A DNA stretch of 64,000 bases from Thalassorhabdomicrobium marinisediminis (GTDB taxonomy: Bacteria > Pseudomonadota > Alphaproteobacteria > Rhodobacterales > Rhodobacteraceae): positions 432,794-496,793 of the forward strand of contig NZ_QCYG01000001.1 of NCBI RefSeq assembly GCF_003072065.1. Direction: 5' to 3'. The notes beneath the pieces were generated by a model. It made no database searches, had not been told where the DNA came from, and was given only the letters and a program-made list of their open reading frames with translations. This document shows positions 9,802 to 18,816 of this stretch, in pieces. Positions within the stretch are counted from its first letter, which is position 1, and every line of letters begins with the position of its first letter. Both the position numbers and the translations under genes were made by a program.

Positions 9802-9868
9802 AATGTTCCCTTTCTCGGAACGCAGCCCCAAGGTGCGGGCGCGTTTGTGCTTCTTCTGGTCTGCCGCC

Positions 9869-9889
9869 GGTTACCGCCGTTTGGTAACC
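9869..9889. promoter_or_regulatory. Inverted repeat upstream of gltA
   Basis: GGTTACC (9869-9875) and GGTAACC (9883-9889) form a perfect 7-bp inverted repeat with a 7-nt spacer, 68 nt upstream of the gltA start, in the 124-nt gap between gltX and gltA. The geometry suits a dimeric repressor or activator site. No regulator is assigned. Confidence 0.45.
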
Positions 9890-9925
9890 AAAACGTTGCG
9901 ACCGGTTGTGTTCACTGCACGCAGC

Positions 9926-11353
9926 TTACTGCGTTGCGTCCTTGATCCGGGCGATCGTTTCATCGCGGCCAAGAACCAGCATCATATCAAAGACGGAAGG
10001 GGAAACCGGACGCCCGGCAAGTGCTGCACGCAGCGGGCCGGCCAGCTTGCCCAGTTTGGTCTCATGGGCCTCGGCAAGGGCGGCCACGATCCCCTCAAGG
10101 TCGTCTCGGGTCCAGCTAGCATTTTGCAACTGCGGCGTCAATTCTGTCAGTATACCTTTGTGCACATCATCCAGCGCCTTGGCGGCCTTCTGATCCGGCA
10201 CCACGGGCCGTTCGATCAGCAAAAAGTGTGCTTTATCAAGCAGGTCGGGGAAGGTTTTGGCCCGTTCCTTGAGGCTGTCCATGGCCCGTGACATCGCGTC
10301 ACTCTGGGCGTCGGTCAGGGGAAGCTGACCGGTCGCTTCAAGGAAGGCCTCAAGCTCATGCAGCAGTGCAGCATTGTCGCTGGCCGCCATGTGCTGACCA
10401 CAGAGATTTTCCAGCTTCTTGAAGTCGAAGCGCGCGGGGCTTTTGCCGATGCCGTCCAGGTCGAACCAGTCGCGCGCCTGTTCGTCGGTGAAGAATTCCG
10501 CATCACCATGGGCCCAGCCCAACCGCGTGAGGTAATTGCGCATGCCCGCCGCAGGATAGCCCATGGCCTGATACTCGGCCGCACCGGTGGCCCCGTGGCG
10601 TTTTGACAGCTTCTTGCCGTCCGGCCCGAAGATCAGCGGAATATGCGCCAACACCGGCTTGTCCCAGCCCATCGCCTCGTAAATCATGTTCTGGCGAAAC
10701 GCATTGGCAAGGTGATCGTCGCCGCGGATCACATGGGTCACGCCCATGTCGTGATCGTCGACCACGACGGCCAGCATATAGACCGGCGAGCCGTCGGAGC
10801 GCAGCAGCACCATGTCGTCGAGCTGCTCGTTCTGCCAGGTCACATCCCCCTGCACGCGGTCGTGCAGCGTGGTCTCCCCTTGGCGTGGGGCCTTGATGCG
10901 GATCACATACGGCAGATCGGGGTGATCAGCCTTGGCCACGTCGCGCCAGGGCGAGCGGAACAGAGTCGAGGTCTTGTTGGCGCGGGCTGCCTCGCGGAAG
11001 CCCTCGATCTCTTCCGGGGTCGAGAAACATTTGTAGGCGCTCCCGTCGGCCAGCATCTGGTGGGCCACCTCCTTATGCCGCTCGGCCCGCGCGGCCTGCG
11101 AGATCGGCTCGCCGTCCCAGTCGAGGCCGAGCCACGTCAGCCCGTCCAGAATGGCTTGCGTGTTTGCCTCGGATGAGCGCGCCTTGTCCGTGTCCTCGAT
11201 CCGCAACAGGAACTTGCCACCGCGTCCGCGGGCATAAAGCCAGTTGAACAGCGCCGTGCGCGCGCCGCCGATGTGCAGCGCGCCGGTGGGCGAGGGTGCG
11301 AAACGGGTGACGACCGGGCGGGTTTCGGTGGCTGCGGTGGCTGTAGCGGACAT
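9926..11353 (-). CDS. gltX: Glutamate--tRNA ligase
   Basis: Class I aminoacyl-tRNA synthetase that charges tRNA-Glu. Its 475 residues include the HIGH-type motif in [17 protein letters not shown] (residues 21-37) and the KLSKR motif (248-252). The C-terminal anticodon-binding region is all-helical and ends in [18 protein letters not shown]. Alphaproteobacteria often carry two gltX copies, one acting also on tRNA-Gln for later amidation; which role this copy has cannot be told here. It is on the minus strand upstream of gltA and divergent from comEC. Confidence 0.96.
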   Translation of the reverse strand: MSATATAATETRPVVTRFAPSPTGALHIGGARTALFNWLYARGRGGKFLLRIEDTDKARSSEANTQAILDGLTWLGLDWDGEPISQAARAERHKEVAHQMLADGSAYKCFSTPEEIEGFREAARANKTSTLFRSPWRDVAKADHPDLPYVIRIKAPRQGETTLHDRVQGDVTWQNEQLDDMVLLRSDGSPVYMLAVVVDDHDMGVTHVIRGDDHLANAFRQNMIYEAMGWDKPVLAHIPLIFGPDGKKLSKRHGATGAAEYQAMGYPAAGMRNYLTRLGWAHGDAEFFTDEQARDWFDLDGIGKSPARFDFKKLENLCGQHMAASDNAALLHELEAFLEATGQLPLTDAQSDAMSRAMDSLKERAKTFPDLLDKAHFLLIERPVVPDQKAAKALDDVHKGILTELTPQLQNASWTRDDLEGIVAALAEAHETKLGKLAGPLRAALAGRPVSPSVFDMMLVLGRDETIARIKDATQ

Positions 11354-11436
11354 GAAATCTTAACCTTTTGCTAACCATCTTTGGAAAAGATGAATGGAGG
11401 TCTCGGGGGGATACTAAGGCCGGAGGGGGAGGACAA

Positions 11437-13524
11437 GTGCAGACGGCTCGTTGGGTCTGGCATCAGGTGCACGTACAGGGGGGGCATCTGTTCGGCTGGG
11501 CGCCGGTCTGTCTGGGCGTCGGGATCGCAGGCTATTTTCTCATCCGGTTTGAGCCGCCCGGAGGTCTTTGCGTGACCGCCTTGCTGACCGGCCTCATGCT
11601 GCTGATCGGGCAGGGGGTCCTGCCGGACCGAGGCCGGGTGGCGCTTGTCGCGCTGGCGCTCGTGCTGGCGGGTTTCGGTCTGGCCGGGGTGCGGGCGCAT
11701 CTGGTGGCCGAGCCCGTTCTAGGCTTTCGCTATTTCGGCCCGATCGAGGGGCGGATCGTCGCGATCGACCGCTCCCAATCGGATGCCGTGCGACTGACGT
11801 TGGACCGCGTGGTGCTGGCGCGCATGGCGCCGGTGCGTACACCGGCGCGGGTGCGGGTCTCGCTTCACGGCTCGCAGGGGTTTCTTGATCCCGCGCCGGG
11901 ACAGGTGGTGATGACCACCGGCCATCTGTCGCCCCCGTCCGGGCCGGTTGAACCAGGCGGTTTTGATTTCCAGCGCATGGCCTGGTTTGAGGGGCTGGGC
12001 GCGGTCGGTTACACGCGCACACCGCTGCTTTTGGCGCAGGCGTCCCGGGGCGGGGCCGACCTTTGGGTCTACCGTTTGCGCCGGTCCATCAGCGCCGCCG
12101 TGCAAGCGCGTCTTCCCGGACCCTCCGGTGCCTTTGCCGCCGCGATCACGACTGGCGATCGGTCGGGGATGGAGCGTGAGAGCCTGCAGGCCTTACGGGC
12201 GTCGAACCTCGCACATTTGCTGGCCATCTCGGGGATGCACATGGGGATCCTCGCGGCCTTTGTCTTTGCGACGGTGCGCTACGGGTTGGCCCTGATGCCC
12301 GATGTGGCCTTGCGCTGGCCGACCAAGAAAATCGCCGCCGTGGTCGCCCTGGGGGCTGCGGGCTTCTATCTGGCGCTCTCAGGCGGGAACATTGCAACGG
12401 AGCGGGCCTTCATCATGGTCGCGGTGATGCTGACGGCGGTGCTGTTCGACCGACGCGCGATGACCTTGCGCGCCGTGGCAATCGCGGCTCTGATCGTCCT
12501 GACCTTGCGACCCGAGGCACTGCTGGGCCCGGGGTTCCAGATGTCGTTCGCGGCCACCGCAGCCCTCGTAGCGGTTTTTGCAGCGCTGCGCAGCGTCGAC
12601 CAAAGCCGCGTGCCACGCTGGATGCGGCCCCTGCTGGCGGTATTCGTCTCCTCGCTCGTGGCGGGGCTCGCCACCGCGCCTTTCGCCGCCTACCATTTCA
12701 ATCAGATCGCCCGGCTCGGGTTGGTCGCGAACCTGCTGTCGGTTCCGTTGATGGGCCTTCTGGTGATGCCCGCGGCGGTGCTTGCGGCGGTGCTGAGCCT
12801 GCTGGGGCTGGAGATGTTGGGCCTATGGCCGATGGACCTGGGCCTTCGGTGGATCTTGGCCGTCGCGCGGTTCATTTCGGCGCAGGACGGGGCGGTGCAG
12901 CACGTGGTGACGCCGCCGCCGCATGTCCTGGCGATGATCGCCCTTGGCGGAGTGTTCCTTGTCCTTTGGCGGGGTCCGCTGCGCGGGTTGGGGGGGGTCC
13001 CTTTGGTCGTGAGCGCCATTCTCTGGCACGGGGCCGAGCGTCCGGCACTGCTCGTAGCTGATAGCGGTTCGCTCATCGGCGTCCTGACAGAGGGCGGGCG
13101 TGCCGTCTCAAAAGAGCGCGGCGAAAGCTTCGCGGTTTCCGTCTGGCTTGAGAACGACGGCGCGCCGGTGCCACAAGAGGTGGCGTTCAGGCGAGACGGA
13201 TTGCCCGAGCAGAACCGAACCGTGCGCGCCCGGATCGGCGATGCGACGATCCTCAACCTTCGGGGCAAAACCGCCGTGTCTGACCTTGACGGATGTGGCG
13301 GCGCGGATCTGTTGATCACCAACCAGCGTTTGTCCCCCCGTACGGGCTGCACGATTTACGACATCGATAGGCTGCGTGAAACAGGCGCGCTTGCGGGGTG
13401 GCAAGATGACACCGGGCTGCGCCTCGTATCGGTGCGCGATGTCAACGGGGCCCGGCTTTGGAACGATCTAGACGTGCGGCGGACCCGCGGACCGGTGGCG
13501 CGCAGGCTCGACGTGTTGCGGTAG
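11437..13524 (+). CDS. ComEC/Rec2-family competence protein
   Basis: Polytopic inner-membrane protein of the ComEC/Rec2 DNA-uptake channel family. From the GTG at 11437 it is 695 residues. It has an N-terminal hydrophobic part, a soluble OB-like domain (about 90-210), and the family signature SNLAHLLAISGMHMG at about 258-272, then a run of membrane helices. The C-terminal soluble part is short, with no metallo-beta-lactamase motif (HXHXDH) visible, as in other Rhodobacterales members. The GTG is preferred because a strong GGAGGGGGAGGA precedes it; an ATG at 11368 would add 23 residues. It is divergent from gltX and convergent with lexA. Confidence 0.88.
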   Translation: MQTARWVWHQVHVQGGHLFGWAPVCLGVGIAGYFLIRFEPPGGLCVTALLTGLMLLIGQGVLPDRGRVALVALALVLAGFGLAGVRAHLVAEPVLGFRYFGPIEGRIVAIDRSQSDAVRLTLDRVVLARMAPVRTPARVRVSLHGSQGFLDPAPGQVVMTTGHLSPPSGPVEPGGFDFQRMAWFEGLGAVGYTRTPLLLAQASRGGADLWVYRLRRSISAAVQARLPGPSGAFAAAITTGDRSGMERESLQALRASNLAHLLAISGMHMGILAAFVFATVRYGLALMPDVALRWPTKKIAAVVALGAAGFYLALSGGNIATERAFIMVAVMLTAVLFDRRAMTLRAVAIAALIVLTLRPEALLGPGFQMSFAATAALVAVFAALRSVDQSRVPRWMRPLLAVFVSSLVAGLATAPFAAYHFNQIARLGLVANLLSVPLMGLLVMPAAVLAAVLSLLGLEMLGLWPMDLGLRWILAVARFISAQDGAVQHVVTPPPHVLAMIALGGVFLVLWRGPLRGLGGVPLVVSAILWHGAERPALLVADSGSLIGVLTEGGRAVSKERGESFAVSVWLENDGAPVPQEVAFRRDGLPEQNRTVRARIGDATILNLRGKTAVSDLDGCGGADLLITNQRLSPRTGCTIYDIDRLRETGALAGWQDDTGLRLVSVRDVNGARLWNDLDVRRTRGPVARRLDVLR

Positions 13525-13553
13525 AGTGCAGCACCCAAACTGGCATTGAAGCC

Positions 13554-14270
13554 CTAATACGAGCGGATCAACCCCACAAGGCGCCCCTGCACCTTGACCT
13601 GATCGTCGCGGAACAGGCGGGTTTCATAGGCCGGGTTCGCAGCTTCCAGTGCGATCGCGTTGCCGTTGCGGCGATAGCGTTTCAGTGTGGCTTCCGCATC
13701 CTCAACCAAAGCCACGACAATATCTCCGTTGTCGGCGGTCACAGTCTCTCGGATGATGACCACATCGCCATCATTGATGCCCGCGTCAATCATGGAATCC
13801 CCTTTGACCTCAAGGGCGTAGTGTTCACCCTTGCCGACCATGGCCGCCGGCACCGCGACGTTGTGACTGACTTCGGAGATCGCCGCGATCGGCACACCGG
13901 CGGCAATCCGGCCCATCACCGGAAGGTCGATCACGCCCGCAGCCGCACCCGACGTGGGGAGAGACTGCGCCGCAACGGGGCGTTGGTCCGGGCGGTCGCC
14001 ATCGATAACCTGCGGCTTGAAGCTGCTTTGGCTCTGGCCGAGCTTCGCTTCCAGCGCATCGGGGAGCTTCACGATCTCAAGTGCGCGGGCGCGATGGGCC
14101 AAGCGCCGGATAAAGCCCCGTTCCTCAAGCGCCGTAATCAAGCGGTGGATTCCAGATTTCGATTTGAGATCAAGCGCTTCCTTCATCTCATCAAAGCTTG
14201 GGGGAACCCCGTCACGCTGAACGCGCTTGTGAATGAACTCCAGCAGATCGAGTTGCTTCTTGGTTAGCAT
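13554..14270 (-). CDS. lexA: SOS repressor LexA
   Basis: Transcriptional repressor of the SOS response that cuts itself when RecA is activated. The 238-residue product has an N-terminal winged helix ([13 protein letters not shown] onward, about 1-70). The cleavage site is Ala124-Gly125 in MGRIAAGVP. The catalytic pair is Ser159 ([10 protein letters not shown]) and Lys197 (ATLKRYR). The start at 14270 is chosen because all LexA proteins of this group begin MLTKKQ; an ATG six codons upstream is in frame. A perfect GTTC-N7-GTTC box lies 34 nt upstream, so the gene should repress itself. Confidence 0.97.
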   Translation of the reverse strand: MLTKKQLDLLEFIHKRVQRDGVPPSFDEMKEALDLKSKSGIHRLITALEERGFIRRLAHRARALEIVKLPDALEAKLGQSQSSFKPQVIDGDRPDQRPVAAQSLPTSGAAAGVIDLPVMGRIAAGVPIAAISEVSHNVAVPAAMVGKGEHYALEVKGDSMIDAGINDGDVVIIRETVTADNGDIVVALVEDAEATLKRYRRNGNAIALEAANPAYETRLFRDDQVKVQGRLVGLIRSY

Positions 14271-14303
14271 GGGTCGCTCCCTCAACATCAGACGGTTGCG
14301 GTT

Positions 14304-14318
14304 GTTCTACATAAGTTC
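14304..14318. promoter_or_regulatory. LexA (SOS) box of lexA
   Basis: GTTC (14304-14307), seven bases TACATAA, GTTC (14315-14318): an exact match to the alphaproteobacterial LexA operator, in direct-repeat form, 34-48 nt upstream of the lexA start. This supports autorepression. Confidence 0.88.
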
Positions 14319-14383
14319 CTGTTTTGTGTCAACATGTTCCACGAGCCCCTTGGCGGGCGAGGGTAAAGCGAGAACAAACAGGG

Positions 14384-15568
14384 TTAGAACGGCAGGATGG
14401 TAACGGCATCGCCCGGGGCGCTTACTGGACAGTTGATCGGCCTCAGCAGCAGGCAGTTGGCGGCGGCGAGGACCGTGAGCATTGAGCTGTCCTGCCTGTC
14501 GAAGGGCGTCACTTCGCGGTGGTGTTCTGTTTCGGCGAAGGCTGCACGCATGTAATGTGCGCGTGGGCCTCCGGCGGGAAGGGTCGCTGTCAGGCGCGCG
14601 GTTAGAGCCTCGGGCAGTACGCACGTTTGACCCAACATGCGGCGGATCATGGGCAACATGAACAATTGCCCGCAAACAACCGCAGAGACTGGATTTCCCG
14701 GCAGTCCGAGCACGGCCAAGTCGCCCTTCGCACCGGCCATTAGCGGCTTGCCGGGGCGCATGGCGATTTTGTGGAAACTGCGGGTCACGCCAAAGCGGTC
14801 GAGCGCCGGTGCGACGAGGTCGTGGTCGCCCACCGAGGCGCCGCCAATGGTGACGATCAGATCCGCGCCCCAGTCGGCTGCGTCGAGCAGGACCCGGTCG
14901 AGCGCAGCAGGCGTATCGGCCGCGATGGGCAGCACCAAGGGGTCGCCCCCGGCCTGTCGCACCATGGCTTGCAGGGCGAAGACGTTGGAGGCGATGATCT
15001 GGTCGGCGGTGGGGTTTGCCCCCGGCATCACGAGTTCGTCGCCGTTCGAGATCAACGCGACCTTGGGGCGGCGGGTCACTGTGACCCGCGGGCAATTCAT
15101 CGCCGCCAAAAGCGCGAGGTCGGCGGGGCCGAGGATGCGAGGGGATTCGACAGAGAATCCGATTTTGAAATCAGCACCTTGCGCTCTGATATTAAGGTTG
15201 TCGCTAAGCGGCTCGGTGAGTGTGATACGGTCGCCGTCGCGCGTGACATTCTCTTGCAAAACCACCCGGTCGGCCCCGTCAGGGACCGGCGCGCCGGTGA
15301 AGATCCGAATGGCCTGACCTTTGCCGAGCGTCCCGTCCCACCGGTGGCCGGCGGCGGATTCTCCGATAACCGGAAGCGTGTCGCCCTGCAGCGCGTCGCG
15401 CAGCGCGTAGCCGTCCATGGCGGAGGTGGGAAAGGGCGGCTGGTCGCGGGTCGCTTTGGCTGGTGCGGCGAGGGTGCGGCCCAGAGCGTCGGCCAAGGAA
15501 ACCTCTTCGATCGCACCGGGGCGCACGAGATCAAGGCAGAGCGCCTGCGCCTCTTCGACCGGGATCAT
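14384..15568 (-). CDS. moeA: Molybdopterin molybdenumtransferase
   Basis: Inserts molybdate into adenylated molybdopterin in the last common step of molybdenum cofactor synthesis. The 394 residues show the MoeA order: an N-terminal segment with [15 protein letters not shown], the beta-rich part with [17 protein letters not shown], the MPT-binding domain with [13 protein letters not shown] and [12 protein letters not shown], and a C-terminal barrel-like domain. Its start overlaps the moaC stop (ATGA at 15565), so it is the distal cofactor gene of the trpG-trpD-trpC-moaC-moeA run; lexA follows 113 nt on. Confidence 0.96.
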   Translation of the reverse strand: MIPVEEAQALCLDLVRPGAIEEVSLADALGRTLAAPAKATRDQPPFPTSAMDGYALRDALQGDTLPVIGESAAGHRWDGTLGKGQAIRIFTGAPVPDGADRVVLQENVTRDGDRITLTEPLSDNLNIRAQGADFKIGFSVESPRILGPADLALLAAMNCPRVTVTRRPKVALISNGDELVMPGANPTADQIIASNVFALQAMVRQAGGDPLVLPIAADTPAALDRVLLDAADWGADLIVTIGGASVGDHDLVAPALDRFGVTRSFHKIAMRPGKPLMAGAKGDLAVLGLPGNPVSAVVCGQLFMLPMIRRMLGQTCVLPEALTARLTATLPAGGPRAHYMRAAFAETEHHREVTPFDRQDSSMLTVLAAANCLLLRPINCPVSAPGDAVTILPF

Positions 15569-16050
15569 CTTTCGAACCGGCCCGACGCGCCGCCATCTTT
15601 AAGAACGACCTGCAAGCCGCCGATTTCCATGTCTTTTTGCACGGCCTTGAGCATGTCGTAAACGGTGAGTAAGGCGGTGGAGACCGCCGTGAGCGCTTCC
15701 ATCTCGACCCCGGTCTGGCCGGAGGTTTTGACCGTGGCCGTCACGCGCACGCCGGGCAGGCTGGCGTCGGGTGTCAACTCGAGCGTGACCTTGGTGATCG
15801 GTAAGGGATGGCACAGCGGGATCAGATCGGCGGTCTTCTTCGCGCCCTGAATGCCAGCGATCCGCGCGATGCCCAGCACGTCGCCTTTCTTCGCCGTGCC
15901 TTCGGTGACAAAGGCCAATGTCGCTTCGGTCATCCGGATCCAGCCCGTGGCCGTGGCGATCCTGTCCGTGACCGGTTTGCCCGAAACATCGACCATATGC
16001 GCCTGGCCCGAGCTGTCGAAATGCGAGAGGGAATCGCCGCTTTTGCTCAC
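15565..16050 (-). CDS. moaC: Cyclic pyranopterin monophosphate synthase MoaC
   Basis: Second enzyme of molybdopterin synthesis; converts the 3',8-cyclo-GTP intermediate to cyclic pyranopterin monophosphate. The 161 residues are full length and contain [18 protein letters not shown], the [12 protein letters not shown] motif and [20 protein letters not shown]. It overlaps trpC at its start and moeA at its stop, each by 4 nt, so translation of the three is likely coupled. Placement of a cofactor gene directly behind trpC is common in this group. Confidence 0.96.
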   Translation of the reverse strand: MSKSGDSLSHFDSSGQAHMVDVSGKPVTDRIATATGWIRMTEATLAFVTEGTAKKGDVLGIARIAGIQGAKKTADLIPLCHPLPITKVTLELTPDASLPGVRVTATVKTSGQTGVEMEALTAVSTALLTVYDMLKAVQKDMEIGGLQVVLKDGGASGRFER

Positions 16051-16853
16051 ATCCCGCCCATGGTTTGCGGCGCGGCCAGCAGCTCTCGCGTTGCGGTGGC
16101 GACGTCGTCCTTGCGCATGAGGCTTTCGCCGATCAGGAAGCTCCGGGCCCCGAACCGCGCGATATCGGCGAGGTCATCGGGCGAGTCCAACCCGCTCTCG
16201 CTGACGATCACCCGGTCTGGCGGCACCAGCTTGGCAAGTTTTCGTGTGACGTCGAGGGAGGTCTCGAACGTGGACAGGTTGCGGTTATTGATGCCGATGA
16301 GCGGTGATTTGAGCCGTTCGGCGCGTTCTAGCTCTTCCTGGTTGTGGACTTCGATCAACACGTCCATGTCCCATTCGAAGGCCGCGGCCTCAAGCTCAGC
16401 GGCCTGTTCGTCGTCGACGGCGGCCATGATGATCAGGATTGCATCCGCGCCGAGGCCCCGCGCTTCGGTCACCTGATAGGTGTCGAACAGAAAATCCTTG
16501 CGCAGGACCGGCAGATCGCAGGCAGCGCGGGCGCGGGTGAGATATTCGTCGGCGCCCTGGAACGACGGTCCGTCGGTTAGCACGCTCAGACAGCTCGCGC
16601 CGCCTTCGGCATAGGCTTCGGCGAGAGCTTCGGGATCGAAATCCTCGCGGATCACGCCCTTGGACGGGCTGGCCTTCTTGATCTCGGCGATGAGCCCATA
16701 GCCCTCACGGCTGGCTTCGGCCAGACGGTCCGCAAACCCGCGCGTGGGCGAGGCATCGCGCGCGGCGGCTTCGACCTCGGCCTGGGGTCGCTCCTCTTTG
16801 CAGGTGGCGATGTGGTCGAGTTTATAGGCTTTGATTTTGTCCAGTATATCCAT
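16047..16853 (-). CDS. trpC: Indole-3-glycerol phosphate synthase
   Basis: Closes the indole ring in tryptophan synthesis (CdRP to indole-3-glycerol phosphate). The 268-residue TIM barrel contains [10 protein letters not shown] near residue 60, [11 protein letters not shown] near 120, [21 protein letters not shown] and [11 protein letters not shown], all typical TrpC loops. The stop overlaps the moaC start by 4 nt. The 175-nt gap to trpD upstream holds a palindromic intergenic element (16951-17009). Confidence 0.96.
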   Translation of the reverse strand: MDILDKIKAYKLDHIATCKEERPQAEVEAAARDASPTRGFADRLAEASREGYGLIAEIKKASPSKGVIREDFDPEALAEAYAEGGASCLSVLTDGPSFQGADEYLTRARAACDLPVLRKDFLFDTYQVTEARGLGADAILIIMAAVDDEQAAELEAAAFEWDMDVLIEVHNQEELERAERLKSPLIGINNRNLSTFETSLDVTRKLAKLVPPDRVIVSESGLDSPDDLADIARFGARSFLIGESLMRKDDVATATRELLAAPQTMGGM

Positions 16854-16950
16854 GGCCCATAGCTAGCGCCGACCCGGGCGGAAGGCAATCGCGGTGGGAT
16901 GGGGAAGGTGGGAAAATTTTGCAGGGCGCAGGCGGTCTATATGAGAGAAG

Positions 16951-17009
16951 CGGGGGGCGCTGCCCCCGTCGCTGCGCGACTCCCCCGGGATATTTGTGAA
17001 GCAAAGATT
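16951..17009 (-). repeat. Dispersed palindromic intergenic element, copy A
   Basis: Two G/C-rich hairpins (GGGGGC..GCCCCC and GTCGC..GCGAC) are followed by TCCCCCGGGATATTT and GCAAAGAT. The same series occurs at 48700-48761. Read on the minus strand it begins 20 nt behind the trpD stop codon and lies in the trpD-trpC gap. Such elements are common in Rhodobacteraceae intergenic DNA; a 3'-end processing or termination role is only inferred. Confidence 0.7.
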
Positions 17010-17028
17010 GAGTTGAGGACTGCGGGGA

Positions 17029-18045
17029 TCAGCCGCCTTGGGTGATGCGGGCGACGGTCTCGACGCTGCGTTTGGCGGCGCCGCTGTCGATGCTGTCGCG
17101 CGCCATGGCCACACCCTCTTTCAGGCTGTCGGCGCGGCCTGCCACCAGCAGGGCGGCCGCGGCGTTGAGCAGGACGGCGTCGCGGTAGGCGCCCTGTTCG
17201 CCGTCGAGCAAGTTGCGGAAGGCGCGGGCGTTGTCTTCCGGCGCGCCGCCCAGAATCGCATGGAACGGGTGGACCGGCAGGCCGGCGTCCTCGGGGTGAA
17301 CCTCACGCGCGGTGATCAGGCCCTGCGAGAGGGCCGCGACAGAGGTGGATCCGCAAATCGAGATCTCATCGGTGCCGTCGGAGCCGTGCACGATCCAGGC
17401 GGCATCCGAGCCGAGGTCCTTGAGCGTTTCGGCCATGGGGAAGATCAGGTCGATGGCGAAGGCCCCGGTCAGCTGACGTTTGACGCCAGCCGGGTTGGTC
17501 AGGGGGCCAAGGATGTTGAAGATGGTCTTGCAGCCAAGCTCTTGCCGTGCGGGCATAACGTGTTTGATCGCCGGATGGTGCATGGGGGCCATCATGAAGC
17601 CGATACCCGCCTCCGCGATGCAGCGTTCCACGACCTCCGCGCCGACCATGACGTCGATGCCCATCTGCCCCAGAGCGTCCGCCGCGCCGGATTTCGACGA
17701 CAGGTTGCGGTTGCCGTGCTTGGCCACGGGCACGCCCGCACCCGCCACAACAAAGGCGGTGGCGGTGGAGATGTTGAGCGTGCCTTTGCCATCGCCGCCG
17801 GTGCCGACGATGTCCATCGCCCCCTCGGGCGCGGTGACGGGCACGCAGCGGTCGCGCATCGCCTTGGCGGCGGCGGCATATTCAGCCACGGATTCGCCCC
17901 GCGCCCGCATCGCCATGAGAAGCCCGCCGATCTGCGCCTCGCTCGCCTCGCCCTCGAACAGGGCGTCGAAGGCAAGCTCGGCCTGGGCGCGGCTCAGCGG
18001 GCCTTCGGAGGCGGCGTAGATCAGCGGTTTCAGCTTGTCGCTCAT
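17029..18045 (-). CDS. trpD: Anthranilate phosphoribosyltransferase
   Basis: Joins anthranilate and PRPP in the second step of tryptophan synthesis. The 338 residues carry the PRPP-binding loops [18 protein letters not shown] (about 83-100) and [15 protein letters not shown], and the [13 protein letters not shown] region. The start overlaps the trpG stop (ATGA at 18042), so TrpG and TrpD are likely made together. It is separated from trpC by a 175-nt gap with a palindromic repeat. Confidence 0.96.
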   Translation of the reverse strand: MSDKLKPLIYAASEGPLSRAQAELAFDALFEGEASEAQIGGLLMAMRARGESVAEYAAAAKAMRDRCVPVTAPEGAMDIVGTGGDGKGTLNISTATAFVVAGAGVPVAKHGNRNLSSKSGAADALGQMGIDVMVGAEVVERCIAEAGIGFMMAPMHHPAIKHVMPARQELGCKTIFNILGPLTNPAGVKRQLTGAFAIDLIFPMAETLKDLGSDAAWIVHGSDGTDEISICGSTSVAALSQGLITAREVHPEDAGLPVHPFHAILGGAPEDNARAFRNLLDGEQGAYRDAVLLNAAAALLVAGRADSLKEGVAMARDSIDSGAAKRSVETVARITQGG

Positions 18046-18647
18046 GCGGGGACCTTCTCAGCAGTGGGATGGGACGAGGGCAACATGTCCAGAAAGTTGC
18101 GGATCATCCCGTGCCCGTGTTCGGATTTGATGCTTTCGGGGTGGAATTGCACGCCGTGGATCGGCAAATCGCGGTGCTGCAGGCCCATGATCGTGCCATC
18201 GGCCAGCTCGGCCGTGACCGCAAGACAGGCGGGAAGGGTGGCGCGCTCAACGATCAGTGAATGGTAGCGTGTGGCCTCGAACGGGTTGGGCAACCCTTTG
18301 AAAAGGCCAATGCCCTTGTGGTGCATGGTGCCCATCTTGCCGTGCACGATCTCATGCCCGCGCACCACGCGGCCGCCGAACGCCTCTCCGATGGTCTGGT
18401 GGCCCAGACAGACCCCCATGAGGGGCATGCGCGCGGCAGCGGCGGCTTTTGTGACCGCAAGGCAGATGCCTGCGCGGGCGGGATCGCAAGGCCCGGGTGA
18501 GAGGACGATGCCCTCGGCCCCCATGCCCATCGCCTCGTCCACGGTGATCGCGTCGTTGCGGCGCACGACCACATCGGCGCCCAATTCGCCGAAATAATGC
18601 ACCAGATTATAGGTGAAGCTGTCGTAGTTATCGATCAGCAGAAGCAT
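18042..18647 (-). CDS. trpG: Anthranilate synthase glutamine amidotransferase subunit
   Basis: Supplies ammonia from glutamine to TrpE (it may also serve para-aminobenzoate synthesis). The 201-residue class I amidotransferase has the nucleophile Cys80 in [15 protein letters not shown] and the His169/Glu171 pair in VQFHPESI. It is the first gene of trpG-trpD-trpC-moaC-moeA on the minus strand. Its partner trpE lies about 3.6 kb upstream on the same strand, with four plus-strand genes between. Confidence 0.95.
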   Translation of the reverse strand: MLLLIDNYDSFTYNLVHYFGELGADVVVRRNDAITVDEAMGMGAEGIVLSPGPCDPARAGICLAVTKAAAAARMPLMGVCLGHQTIGEAFGGRVVRGHEIVHGKMGTMHHKGIGLFKGLPNPFEATRYHSLIVERATLPACLAVTAELADGTIMGLQHRDLPIHGVQFHPESIKSEHGHGMIRNFLDMLPSSHPTAEKVPA

Positions 18648-18816
18648 CGGTCCGCCCCCCTTCGGGTCCGCTCAAATTGGGGCTATCGTCCGCAGGCGCG
18701 ACCCCTTTATACTGCCGCCATACATGGGCCGGTCCGGAAGGTGCGTCAAGGCCCGCATTGGCATCGCGACGCCCCCGTGAGAGGGGCACGCACAGCAGAC
18801 AAGGGGCGACGGCAGT

